Source: Pyrus communis (Eukaryota > Streptophyta > Magnoliopsida > Rosales > Rosaceae). Taken from it: 64,000 nucleotides of DNA. The position numbers were made by a program, and so were the translations under genes. The stretch lies in the NCBI RefSeq assembly GCF_963583255.1, contig NC_084810.1:8401751-8465750 (forward strand), read 5' to 3'. Numbering within the stretch: position 1 is the first letter of the stretch; each line of letters opens with the position of its first letter. Positions 46,893 through 57,894 of this stretch are shown here, one piece after another. A model generated the notes under the pieces. It was not told the DNA's origin. It ran no database searches and saw only the letters and a list, made by a program, of their open reading frames with translations.

Positions 46893-47207
46893 GGGATGCA
46901 TCTTGTTTCCACTCTGCTTTTTGTTGATAGGGTTTGTGAAGGAGTCGTCAGACAAGAAAGCAACTGAAACTGCTCTTTGCCAGCATTGTAATGACATGGT
47001 TCTCATGTGGATTTTGAATTCTATGAGTTCTGGGTTATTAAACAATGTGGTTTATACAGAAACTATACATGCAATTTGGGAGAACTTCAAGACTCATTTT
47101 TGCAAGACAACATCCCTATAATTTTCGAGATTCAACGTGAAATTGCACGCCTCACTCAAAACCAGATGTATGTGTCTGATTATTATTCCCAATTGAAGTG
47201 TTTATAG
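46893..47207 (+). pseudogene. Copia gag fragment, 3' part
   Basis: Continues the fragment at 30451-30533 across the gypsy insertion. Recognisable UBN2-type Gag: DKKATETALCQHCNDMVLMW, NSMSSGLLNNVVY and IWENFKTHF, then after a frame change IFEIQREIARLTQNQ and VSDYYSQLKCL before a stop. It ends there with no further copia domain. Confidence 0.75.
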
Positions 47208-48053
47208 GATACAATTTTCGACTGGATAAACAGGTTTAGGTTGGCAACCAATAGGCGACGACTGACTGTATAGATGAAGTTTTCTAGAAGCAACCAGTGA
47301 AAGCGACCGACTGGATAGATGAATCAGAAGTGGTATAGTTAGTTTGCCTTTGAAGTTTCGACCGACTAGATAAACGAGAATTTTCTCTAAGTTTGTGGCT
47401 AGATATTTATCTCAAGCCTCAGTCGGCGAAGAGTCTTTGATTCTTTCATCGAAAGAGGTCACTTCATTAACATTCTTGGCAAAGTGAGGTGTTCTATGAT
47501 TGGTTATTCTCAAGTTACATTTAGACTTCAGCATATAGACGGCTCAACATTTTTCACGATTAAGACACTCATCTCCTTTGAGTATCTTTGTCCACATTGT
47601 TTTATACCGACTTAGCGAACCTATATTTTCACCAATACACCTGAGGTTGCCGAATCTGGTGCACAAAACCCAAAACTTCGCAGTGATTTGCATAACCTTG
47701 TCTTCAAGTTTTAGGGCTCAAGGCCAAGAGTGTTATTCCTCAACCAAAGTTGGTTGATTCAGAAGTTAGCAGAGCATTCCACCACATCACCACATTCAAG
47801 TTATGTTCCCGGACGAGCTCAGTCACAAATTGGCAAGCCCGCATCAACATTTAAGCCATCGAAGAATGTAATTAGCTCCTAGTTACTTTGGCCTACGAGT
47901 CACATAGGCTTTAGAAATTTTAAGATCACCACGTACAGCATAATGGCTACAAGTAAAACATTAGGGAAATTACTAATCTTAATCCTATGTTCAAATTTAT
48001 CTGAAATGTTTAATAAGTAAAGAAAACTCTCAAATGGTTCTCAAATGGCTGTC
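47208..48053. other. Unassigned intergenic sequence
   Basis: No gene or known element recognised. Several related words of the form CGACTG(G/T)ATAGATGAA recur near 47215-47370, suggesting a degraded short repeat. Confidence 0.3.
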
Positions 48054-48058
48054 ACATT

Positions 48059-48693
48059 TGTGGAGCCAAAAATAATCAAGAGGCGACACGTGGATTTTTA
48101 GGTGAAAAAGACAAAATTACCCTCAAGACACATCGGGTTTTCTACACGCAAGCAGTGGAGAATCAACCATCAACTAAGTCAAGAGTGCCTAAAATAGGTA
48201 ACAAATTCAAATTTATCTCATCCATCTTTACTCCATATCCTATACAAGGAAATCATTCCATAAACCTTCAAAACCTTCCATATGAATTAAATTAATTAGG
48301 CTAATTAATGGATTAATTCCTAATTAATCCATTAATCACCCAATTAATCACCCATTATACCAATTAATCACCCATTACACAAATTATCACCTATTACACA
48401 CCAAAATACCCCAAAGGGCCGGCCACCTTTTCTCCAAAGGGGACCGGCCATGCTCTATATATTGAACCCCATTTTTCTCTAAAAATAAAAGCTAGTTCCA
48501 CACTCTTGCAAAACTCCCAAAAACTCTCCAAACACTTTTCTCTTTGAATTCTAACTTTGGCATCAGAGGTTCTTCAGCCAAAGCCCCTTCATTCATCGTG
48601 GGCGCGTGAGGCTCTTGGCCTTGACCTAAGGTGTTATTTGTTTTGTAGGTGCAATTTTGTCCAAGAACAAGGAGGAAGAAATTTGCATCCACA
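48059..48693 (+). repeat. 5' LTR of Tat-like gypsy element
   Basis: 635 bp. It includes CTATATATTGAACCCC (TATA-like) near 48455 and a GC-rich CCGGCCACC/GACCGGCC inverted word. It is longer than the 3' LTR by a block of about 215 bp. Confidence 0.9.
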
Positions 48694-48712
48694 AATTGGT
48701 GCTTTCATTGAG
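48694..48712 (+). other. Candidate primer-binding site
   Basis: AATTGGTGCTTTCATTGAG lies directly after the 5' LTR, a form I recall after the LTR of other plant gypsy elements. The tRNA species was not determined. Confidence 0.5.
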
Positions 48713-48856
48713 AGTTGAAATTCACACTCGTAGAAGATTCTCGCATAAAAAAGGTTTTTTCTCTATTTTCTAGTCCACTTGTATTTTTTGTACATTCTTA
48801 TTATTAGAATTTTTTATTTGCAAAGTTTCTTTGATAAAACAAAAAACAGAAATACG

Positions 48857-50832
48857 ATGGCTAGAAATTTAGAAAACTCCATGAGTGAAAATTCCAATAT
48901 TCAAGAAATGGGACCGCGGCGATCCACGAAACTAAATGTGATCCTAGGGGGAACGGCACCACCACCACAAGGTTCCACCATAGGAACCACCGTGGTCGCC
49001 ACCCACGGCGAGGTTCATGGCATCACTACCACGGTGCCACCAAAGCAAGCCCAAGTTATGCCATCCAAGGCTTATGGAACCAAAGAAATGACCCAAGCCA
49101 TGTCACTCCAAGCCCAACGCGTTGCCAAGCCGAGCCCTAGCCTCGTACCTACGTGTGCCACATGCCAAGCAGCCCACTCCTGTGGCCCACCTGCTCCCAT
49201 CAAGCAGCCTGTTCTCGTGGCCCAGTCTGCTTCCACCGAACAGTCTGCTTTCGTGGCCCAGCCTGCTCCCGCAACCCAGTCTGCTTCCGTGGCTTTCTAA
49301 GCAGCCCAAATCGGTCTAAGACCAGTTCAACCGTCCTGGCTCCAAATTTCTGGACCGATGATCAAACCAGGAGCATTTTCACCATATTTTTCTGCGGATT
49401 TGACATTTCCCAGCTCAAATCTCATGCCCGAAGTCTACCATACTTCCACTACTTAAGGAGAAACACTCCTTCCAAGCTCTTCCAACCCAAATAGAGAACA
49501 ACATTTGTCTCGACAAGTCATAGAGTTGACGAGCACCCTCGCACAGCAAACGACCTTGATGAATCAGCTCTTGCAGCGCATTGAGATGCAACGTGCCCTA
49601 AACGAGGTGTCCTGAAGTAGGACAAGGGCAGACAAAGAACCTCTCCAGAATGTCCCAGTAAGTAGTCATTCGACCAACCACGAACCTAGCATTTGGGCAG
49701 TATACACTCCTGATTAGGCCCCCAAGATAGCGTATACTCCCGTCTTAGCGCGCGGAGGAGCGTGCACTCTCGGCTAAGCCCACGGATGAGCATACATTCA
49801 CGGTTAGGGTCACACTCCGATAGTCAACATGAGCAACCTTCCAAGCAAAGTGTTCATTCGTGGCTAGGCCCGTAAAGAGCATCTTCCACATCACATCAGA
49901 GTAGGTAGCACGACGGGTGGAGAGAAGCAGTCACTCAATCCGGCTCAAGTTCAACTAGCAATCTGTGAAATCTCTCGCCTGCTAGGAATCCACCACATGT
50001 ATCGCTGCCGCGGCATAGACGAGCCGAGCACGTAGAAGAGCAGCCTAGACCAGCAGGTCAAGACTGGGAGTAGTCGAAAGCTCCGCTACACAAACAAAAG
50101 CAAATTCAAGAACAAGTAGAAAGGCTCCTAAACAAACGATCGTGTGATTTCCAACGCAACGAAATGGCCGATGAGGCTCTACGACGGGACATGACCAACA
50201 TAAGCAGGTCACCCTTCACGGATGAGATCAAGCAGGCAGAGCCTCCACACGAGTTCAGCATGCCACATTTCACATCTTTCAAAGAGGATGAGGACCCGGA
50301 GAAACACTTAAAGCACTACCGAAGCGCAATGATCCTCTATCAAAACAACGATGATCTTATGTGCAAGATATTCGCCACCACTCTACAAAGCGATGTGCAA
50401 GATATGTTCTACACCCTACCGCCATAATCTATCCGAAGTTTCGACAAACTTTCTTTTGTTTTTACCAAAGGATATTCATCATATCGCTCGCTCAAAAAGA
50501 AGTCTGACCATTTGTTCAACGTCAAAAATAACCCAAAAGAGTTACTTCGTGACTATGTGAAGAGGTTCAAAGCAGAGAAGGCAAGGATAGTCGGATCAAA
50601 CGACTCGATAGCTAAAACAGTCTTCCAAAAAGGACTTCCAGCAGACCATCCACTATTTAAAAAAAAGATCATGAAAGAAGATTTAACTCTAGCAGACTCT
50701 TTCGCTCTGGCAGAGAAGCATGCACTTTGGGACGAGGCATACCAATGCACATTCAAGGACATGAAGAAGTACCCGACATCACCTCCTTACTATCCAAACC
50801 GGAAGCAGAGGAGGACTGATTCACATGTTTGA
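48857..50832 (+). pseudogene. Gypsy gag, broken
   Basis: An N-terminal Thr/Pro/Gln/Ala-rich part runs from ATG 48857 to TAA 49298-49300 (MARNLENSMSENSN; repeats of PVLVAQSAS type). The conserved capsid part is in another frame from 50164: DPEKHLKHYRSAMILYQNND, a TAA at 50425-50427, then SFDKLSFVFTKGYSSYRSLK, NPKELLRDYVKRFKAEKA, and KGLPADHPLF up to TGA 50830. The order and motifs are those of retrotransposon Gag. The 49301-50163 stretch between is scrambled. It cannot produce a full Gag. Confidence 0.82.
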
Positions 50833-51359
50833 CGATATCTGAAGCAGTAATAAGCTCTACCATTATACGAGAAGAGCTAGGGGCCTGACTACCTGTATTC
50901 CAAAGTTCAAAAGCTCTCATCGATGCTATCAGAAATTCAAAAGCTAGCTTTGCCGATAGTTGTTGGAACTTGAAAGCTTAAGTTTTATCTTCAAATGCAC
51001 GCAATCATCCTCATGATGCATTATTCCACCCAATACAAACGCGCGACAATAAAGGCGTAGACCCTGGCGAATGCAAAGTTTTCTAACAAACGCAACAACT
51101 CGGCCCAAAAGACACGCCAAGGCCAGACGAACACTAGAATGACACACTCGGAAATAAGTTTTGTCCACATCGCCCCAAAAGATTCTACATAGGAGCAACA
51201 TGTACCGACAGTTGAGCATTACCTCCTGCGGCGCGTCACATGGCCCTAGTCGACCCTTGCTCCATAATTTAGCTCTAGAATAGTCCAATACTGGCAGTTG
51301 AGCATCTCCTGCTTCGTGTAACATGGCCCCAACTCCACAACTCCATAACCATGCACCAA
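50833..51359. other. Rearranged segment where protease, RT and RNase H should be
   Basis: Only about 530 bp separate gag from integrase. It contains a short duplicated phrase (CAGTTGAGCAT... near 51209 and 51293) and no RT motifs. This marks a large internal deletion. Confidence 0.6.
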
Positions 51360-52215
51360 AATGCTAAGAATTTAGTACAAAAGTGCAACCGCTGCCAATG
51401 CTACAAGCACTGCCTGCCAGCAAGCTACACCCGTATAGGAGTCATTGGCCATCCATGCAATGGGCAATCGACCTGGTAGGACTTATGTCGCCTGCTACTG
51501 GGGGCAGAGGCATGATGATCGTGGCAACCGACTACTTCACCAAATAGGTAGAAGTATAGCCCAAGACGACCACGACTCAAACGACATAGAGCATTTCATA
51601 TGAAGGAACATCATTTTCTGATTTAGCATCCCACAGTCCATCGTCACTGACAACGGCCTGTAATTTGTGGGCAAAAGCATAGCGAAGTTCTTCCAAAAGT
51701 ATGGCATCAAGCAGCACATGTCCACTCCGAGATATCCTCAAGGCAATAGGCCGGCCGAAGCATCCAACAAGATGATCTTCGACTGCCTCAAGAAATCCCT
51801 CACCAACAAGAAGGGAAAATGGCCAGACGAACTCCCCAGATGTCTATGGGCATATTGCATCACCAAAAGACGAGCAACCGGTGAAACTCCTGTCTCTTTG
51901 GCATTTGGCTCAAAAGCAATCATTCATCCCATTGTCATCAAGTCAAGTTTCACCGCTCTACTACCAAGCATTGAGCAGAACAGTAAGGAGATGGCCACAA
52001 GCTTAGATCTAGCAGAGGAGAAGCGCGAGCAAACCATCACCCGCATCACAGCCTACCAGCAGCAGCTCATCTTCAGTTACAACAAAAAGGCCAAGATCCG
52101 ACATTTCCAGCCCAAAGATCTTGTCCTAAAAAAAAAACCTTCATCACTACCTACAGAGAAGGCTCTAAAAAGATGGATCTTATCTAGGAAGGTCCGTACA
52201 AGATCAGCAGAGTAA
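51360..52215 (+). pseudogene. Gypsy integrase, broken
   Basis: Zinc-binding remnant CNRCQCYKHCLP near 51385, then the catalytic core: AIDLVGLMSPATGGRGMMIV, an in-frame TAG near 51545, VTDNGL followed by TAA near 51660, then FFQKYGIKQHMSTPRYPQGN with PAEASNK carrying the third acidic residue, and WAYCITKRRATGETPVSLAF. The tail with KIRHFQPKDLVL is the C-terminal domain. Stops and the lost upstream pol make it inactive. Confidence 0.82.
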
Positions 52216-53597
52216 GCGGCAAGAGTAATTACACATTCGCCACCATGAAATGATAAAAATATCGAAAAGCAGTGGACCGCCTATAATCTGAGGAAGTACC
52301 ATGTATGACCTCCCACTACATCAAAGCCCGAAGACTCAAACAGCTCGACGGTCACCACCTCATAAGTCGAGGACTATCCAGTTGTTATGCAATTTCTACC
52401 TTACAGCTAAGTTCTCGTTCGTTTCACTCGTTTTTCAATGAGGAATTCAAAGTTCACAACTTGGCTCAGTTGCATGTTTACAACAACTGATCACTCCTGC
52501 ACTTCAAAAGAAGATTGCACCCTTCTTAACGACTCATCGCAGGAATTGCGCCCCCTGAATGACTAACCATGCTCTCCAGTGCGAAAAGGTAAACCAATTC
52601 CCCGACACCCACATGGGTCAGCTCTCAAAGATGGAAGGATAAACTCTACACTCCGAATATCCAAACGTGGATAAGCCTAGCTACCCTAGTATAACTAGAT
52701 GCACGATGGCTTGCGCCGGGATTCCTAGAAGTAGTCACAATGATCTTTTTCAAGGCTTAGCTAACTAAAGGATTTTAGGTCTCTTGGCCTAATCCGTAGG
52801 GAACCGGGCCCTAGAGATGAAGGGGGCACATTACGTAGTACGCCTTATAGATGACTGCCTCTGGAACCTTAAAGTTGCTATCGAGTGCACTAAGGTAGCC
52901 TAGGTTTCCGGAAAACAGCCTACGGCTTGCCATTCGAGCAGTAAAGCTACGCTAGACTTATACAACTGTACATTCTTGTGAAAGGTTAAATGAGCTAGCG
53001 TGCATATACAAAACTTTATCCACTGCCGACATGCTACGTAGTCGATAAGCTTTACCTCTGCCAAGCGCGGAACAACTTACACCAATTCCTAAAGTGTTGT
53101 GATACTTGTTACACAACCTACAGAATTGGAGAAAGCCAAGGTTAACAGCCTAATGGTTACGCGAACTTGTCTGCTTCTATAAGTAAGGCATCTGGCTACC
53201 AACCATATGGCTAACAACTTTGTAAAGTTCTACACCAACACCTACGACTGCATATGCTACGCAGGCCTGTCTGCTTATAGAAAAGTAGCACGTCTGCCAC
53301 TGGTCTATAAAGTTTAAAGGTTAAGGCATGAACAAAAGAAGTAAAGATGAAGAAAAGTGAAGGAATCATGTTTATAAATAACTAGCAAAGGTCGAAGGAG
53401 TTCAAGCAAAACAAGAGCTACATGGAAAAACAAAGAAAATCCTAAGGGCTACCTAGAATATTACACTTCAGCAGCTTGGACATCCCACGACTACTCGGTC
53501 GCCACCCCTTCAGCAACCACGACGCTTTTAGCAGCGACATCATCCAGCATTTCACTCTCGGCTGCTCTAGCCTGGGCATCAACATCTCCGGCTACTT
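52216..53597. other. Noncoding spacer between integrase and antisense ORF
   Basis: No sustained frame on either strand and no recognised motif. It belongs to the interior of the gypsy element. Confidence 0.5.
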
Positions 53598-54402
53598 CTA
53601 CAAGGAAGGTCTCAAAAGTAAAGGCAAGCAAGTCTCCTGGAGAAATAAAGAAGGTCTCGAAACCTCGAGCCCATCCTTCTCACTCTTCAGCTGATCATTC
53701 TCATGAAGCAAACCAACACGGACGCACTGCAGCTCATCCACTTCTTTCTTCAAACTTTCATTGATCTTCAGTGCGCCTTGGAGTTCCAACACTTAGGGTT
53801 CAAGCCTATCAACAACCTTTTTGAAGTGGATCACTTGGTTATATGCAACAATCAACTCTTCATCATTTGCATAAGCAGGGGAACGAAGCTCAGAAATGGC
53901 ACAATCAAAATCTTGAATATGAGAAGAATAAGCTTCGGCTGCCATAACCTTTGCCTCCTCCTTGGCAACCTTGGCATCATCTTGGTTAAGGAGCATAGAC
54001 TCGATTGCCATAATAGCCGTCTTTCTGTATCATTACAAATAGAGCAGTATTCCTATAGTCAACCGTATACTTCACAAAGGAACTTGGGTAAACAACATTT
54101 TTAACTTCATCAACAAACTTGGCACAAGCGTATATGTCTTCAAGCATATCTGGTTTCAAAAGCACACGGATCTCAGCAGCCTCCCCAGAAGCAGGCTTTG
54201 TGGATTTCTCACAGCTGCCCATGCGAGCAGTCTCCTCCTTCCCAGCAGGCAAATCAATCTCAACAGCAGAATAAGTATGCCTTAGCGGCACTTTAGCAGC
54301 AGAGTCCACCTTATCGCTCTTCATAATAGCAAGTCTTTCTGAAGGAGAACCAAACTTAGCTCCCAACAGACGTCTTGGCACAGACTTCGACACTGGGGGC
54401 AT
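53598..54402 (-). pseudogene. Antisense coiled-coil ORF of Tat-like element
   Basis: Minus-strand reading opposite to gag-pol. 54402-53986 encodes PPVSKSVPRRLLGAKFGSPS and VLLKPDMLEDIYACAKFVDE. After a frameshift near 54000, 54011-53793 encodes LLNQDDAKVAKEEAKVMAAE and DEELIVAYNQVIHFKKVVDR. After a stop, 53792-53598 gives NESLKKEVDELQ and LLHENDQLKSEKDGLE. The charged heptad-like sequence suggests a coiled coil. A further piece in another frame may extend to 54775 (ILFAEKKCRLLPRVEMN). Antisense ORFs at this place are described for Tat-lineage elements; their role is unknown. Here it is broken. Confidence 0.65.
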
Positions 54403-55500
54403 GACAAAACCTCTATACTAAGCAATACTATCAGTAATTGAATTAGCCATTCTTGACATAGCAAGCGCCACAGGCTCAAATCTAGCAGCCTCATTTTTCT
54501 TTGCATTGGAAAAAGTCATGTCAATCACAGACCTCTCGACAGCAGGTGGACCCTCAAGAGCAGCTGAAGAAGTTTTTGGTTTTTCTCAACCGTCATCTCT
54601 TGAGCAGGCAGGGAATATCTATTTTCCCACATTCACTTGCAGTGGGATCCACAACAGCAATTGGACAAGCTAATGCATCCGCCTTGATCATATTCATCTC
54701 CACTCTCGGAAGCAGCCTACATTTTTTCTCGGCGAAGAGGATTAAGCAGCCAACGTCATTCATTGTACTCAGCAAGGGAGCTCAACCCATACTGGTTTTA
54801 CTCTCATTTTTTCTCTCAAACTAGTAGGTACATGCATGCCCAGCATTCTAGCAGCCCATAAGGCCCGCGACTTCCTCATTTCTCCCAATTGCCGGCCTGG
54901 CCTGTGTCAAGTCCAAGAGCCCAAAGGACATGAGCCATGCAACTCGCCGATCACTGCGCCCCAGCGCCACAATCTGCGACCCCAGCCGCACAAGATGCCC
55001 TTGGCTCTAGCCAAGCCGAGCAACCTAAAACAATGGTCCCTACCACAACACCTCCTCGACCCATGCCGAGCCGACTCCTGGCCCCTGCCAGCCAACGTGC
55101 CGCACCACCCCGACGGCTGCCCCAGGACAGCACTATCCAATAAGAAGACAAGAAAAATTAAATTTTTCTTACATCAGTGCAGCACAGAGAAGACGAAGAA
55201 AGCAACGAAAAATGGTCATTTGCACAGGCAAGATGTAGAAGATTGCTAGAAGAGGGGGAACAAATATCCTCTAAGCTCTCTCTCTCTCTTGTAAGGTAGA
55301 ATAAATTGCTCTTTAAAGTTGATTTAATAACCCACTTAAGGTGGACTTAAATAGGCTTTGAGAGAAATTTATTTGCTTTTCCTAGAAGGATCTAATTTCC
55401 TATTAAAGAGGGAATCTACATCAAAATAGGAAACAGTCTTAAGTTTCCTAAAGCAAGAAGATCTCTACACCTACTGTCATTTCCTGCGGGCAGCCCAACA

Positions 55501-55514
55501 GGTGTGGGGGCATT
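55501..55514 (+). other. Polypurine tract of Tat-like element
   Basis: GGTGTGGGGGCATT directly precedes the 3' LTR start at 55515. Confidence 0.82.
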
Positions 55515-55934
55515 TGTGGAGCCAAAAATAATCAAGAGGCGACACGTGAATTTTTGGGTGAAGAGGACAAAATTACCCACGAGACACACTGGGTTTCCTA
55601 CACACAAGCAGTGGAGAATGATCCATCAATCCAGTCAAGAGTGCCCAAAATAGGTAACAAGTTCAAATTTATCTCATCCATCTTTACTCCATATCCTGTG
55701 CAAGGAAATCATTCCCTAAACCTTCAAAACCTTCCATATAAATTAAATTAATTAGGCTAATTAATGGATTAATCACCCAATTAATCACTCATTATACCAA
55801 TTAATCACCCATTACATAAATTATCACCCATTATACACCAAAAATACCCCAAAGGCCCGGCCACCTTTTCTTCAAAGAGGACCGGCCATGCTCTATATAT
55901 TGAACCCCATAGGTGGAAGAAATTTGCATCCACA
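55515..55934 (+). repeat. 3' LTR of Tat-like element, internally deleted
   Basis: 420 bp. It matches the 5' LTR up to TATTGAACCCCAT and resumes at GGAAGAAATTTGCATCC; the ~215 bp between, present at 48471-48670, is missing. It ends CATCCACA with ACATT after it. Confidence 0.9.
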
Positions 55935-55939
55935 ACATT

Positions 55940-57000
55940 TTTCTAATTATACGAAAGATTTAGATGACAGAGGTTTCCAGTCAAAGTAAAATAGAAGGGC
56001 TTTATGAGTGTTTGAACGCAGCAATGATACCAATTTGACTCATAATTTGTTGCTTGTTTTGAAAGGGTTTGTGGGTATAAAACTTGGAAGTCCAAGAGCC
56101 GACTATGTTGATACTCTTAAGCAATTGACATTTGACACTTTCAACTTACTACAAAAGAGAATTAATTAGGAAACAATGTGATGAATAAAAAAATATCCTT
56201 CATCACAAATGATTTATGAGGTTGAACCAATGAGGTAGTTAAAATATTTGACAGATGAAGAAAATGGCATGTCTTGAAAGAAATCAAATTAAAGTCTCGA
56301 TCGCAGTAAGTGATAAATACATGAATAACTGCTAAATTTACCCTTCGAAAAAATGTCCATCATCATAGACATAGATGATGTATAAAATCAACTCATAAAG
56401 GAGAACTTGTTACTAATTTGTTGCAATAAAAAGAAGTTTTAGTGGTTCATGAACAAAATTCGTTGATTTTATTCAAGACTCTTGTTATAAATGATTGTAG
56501 TCGGGATCAAGTCTCATGTTCCCCATTTACTTTTTCTAATTCATGAATAAAATTACTTTCTCAAAGCATTGAGGTTCCTCTCATTTGTGTGAAGTGTATC
56601 GTTGTATAAATAAAAAATAACAATAAGTGAAAGAGACCTAAAATTATCTAAACAATCAAAGCATAACTTTTTTTCGACGTGAGACAACTCTCAACGTTTA
56701 CGCTTATCGTGGTGTGACACAATATTTGGGGCCGAATCCTGCCTTGTGTAGCTCAGTCAGCTAATATCCCACAATATTCTTGAGAGAGTTTGAGAGGAGA
56801 TGAGGCCAACACGTCTGTGGCAAACAAGTTGTTTGAATTTTGAAGATGGCAATAAACCGTGTGACGTGTGGCGGTGTGGTGTTGCCAAAACTAAATAAAG
56901 AGCCGCCCAACTTTGACCTAGCTATTTATAATATTTTTTTCAAAACCTAATATATATTAGCACATGTAATATGTGAACAGGGGGACCAACAGCTATAATG
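55940..57000. other. Intergenic, upstream of small ORF
   Basis: No gene recognised. The part nearest the small ORF carries an ABRE/G-box-like ACGTGTGGC at 56864-56872 and ACACGTCTGTGGC near 56807, possible stress-response cis elements. Their activity is inference. Confidence 0.4.
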
Positions 57001-57008
57001 CTTTCATG

Positions 57009-57016
57009 TATATAAG
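57009..57016 (+). promoter_or_regulatory. TATA box of small gene
   Basis: TATATAAG lies 94 bp before the ATG at 57103. A start about 30 bp downstream would leave a leader of roughly 60 nt with no upstream ATG in the last 50 nt. Confidence 0.6.
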
Positions 57017-57102
57017 CCTGCAGTCGGAATATTCATTCAGAAAATAGAGAGGAAATTTTAGCAGTCTTTTGTTTAAAGTTCGCAGTCTCATCTGTATGAT
57101 CG

Positions 57103-57288
57103 ATGGCTTTGCATTACCTCCCAAACATCTTCAGCTGCTTTTCAGAAGCCTCCCACCGAAACAAACGTTACATCTGCAGTGGCGATGTCTGTGTTCTCAG
57201 AAACAATAGATCGATGAAGAACAAGCGAAAACCGAGCATGAGGATTTCTTTCGCCCGCCTTTCGTTCAGAAGCTCTAAGAACTTCTAG
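57103..57288 (+). CDS. Small basic protein of 61 residues, function unknown
   Basis: ATG in a good plant context (GATCGATGGC) to TAG at 57286-57288, with a well-placed TATA box, in an island free of recognised transposons. The protein has a short hydrophobic start (MALHYLPNIFSCFSEAS), a middle with two close Cys (YICSGDVCVL) and a basic Ser/Arg tail (MRISFARLSFRSSKNF). About 13 basic and 2 acidic residues. No signal peptide or membrane segment is clear. It resembles the many short plant stress-response proteins in style, but I cannot name a family. It could be a chance frame; the promoter layout argues for a gene. Confidence 0.55.
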   Translation: MALHYLPNIFSCFSEASHRNKRYICSGDVCVLRNNRSMKNKRKPSMRISFARLSFRSSKNF

Positions 57289-57299
57289 GCACAACAACA

Positions 57300-57886
57300 C
57301 GAGCTAATGAGCATGGAATCGTATTTATGTACAGTGCAAAGAGCCTGTAATGGCAAAAGCGTTTGTGGTAAAACTCAGTTAAGTACTTTTGGCTTCTTTT
57401 TAACTTGTAAAAGAATTGTACGAATCTAATTTATAATTTTATCCGAACTGTATGAATCTTTTTTTTTGCCCTTCTATTTTTCTGTTTTCGGCTTCTCATT
57501 AGACTCCCTTAAGCAACGCTCGAACTCCTTCCAGTGATCAAAATTCTAAAATATAATAACTTGGTTAATTTTCAAATTTCTTGTATAACTAATTTTATTA
57601 TTCCATGCTCTGGCCATTCTGCACGTATTATCCATATACTACTGCGTGAAATCGTACATGGCGTGTTTAGGGTTCAGATTTAAGGTCAGGCAATAGGAAA
57701 TGGAATGTCAAGAGTTTTCATGTGAATGTGTGTGAACATCCTGACTTGTAGTGCTGCAGAATTCTCAGCATGTTTATTTAGGATGTGACTTCAATGCTAT
57801 AAGTACTACGAGTGTTTTAGCTATTATATTTAATTTTTACAAGCATTAATTTTTTTATTTTTATACTCAGTAATTCATTTTCCCTA
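57300..57886. other. Intergenic, 3' of small ORF
   Basis: AT-rich, probably including the 3' UTR of the small gene (TTTGGCTTCTTTTTAACTTG near 57388). Nothing else recognised. Confidence 0.4.
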
Positions 57887-57894
57887 CTGGCGAG

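Larger units (their letters stand above)
48059..55934 (+). mobile_element. Ty3/gypsy LTR retrotransposon (Tat-like), internally deleted
   Basis: LTRs start TGTGGAGCCAAAAATAATC and end TTTGCATCCACA, with a perfect 5-bp duplication ACATT (48054-48058 and 55935-55939). Gag and integrase pieces are present, but no RT or RNase H was found. An antisense ORF region lies between pol and the 3' LTR, a layout known in Tat-lineage elements. The element is 7.9 kb and decayed. Confidence 0.9.

Noticed and set aside
48773..48856. Earlier ATG at 48779 as gag start
   Set aside because: The 26 codons before 48857 are hydrophobic and AT-rich like the untranslated leader. The Met at 48857 begins the Gag-like sequence.
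54836..55249. 137-codon plus-strand frame and overlapping frames before the second gypsy 3' LTR
   Set aside because: Open frames on several strands in a GC-rich stretch, with no recognisable domain; treated as noncoding interior of the element.
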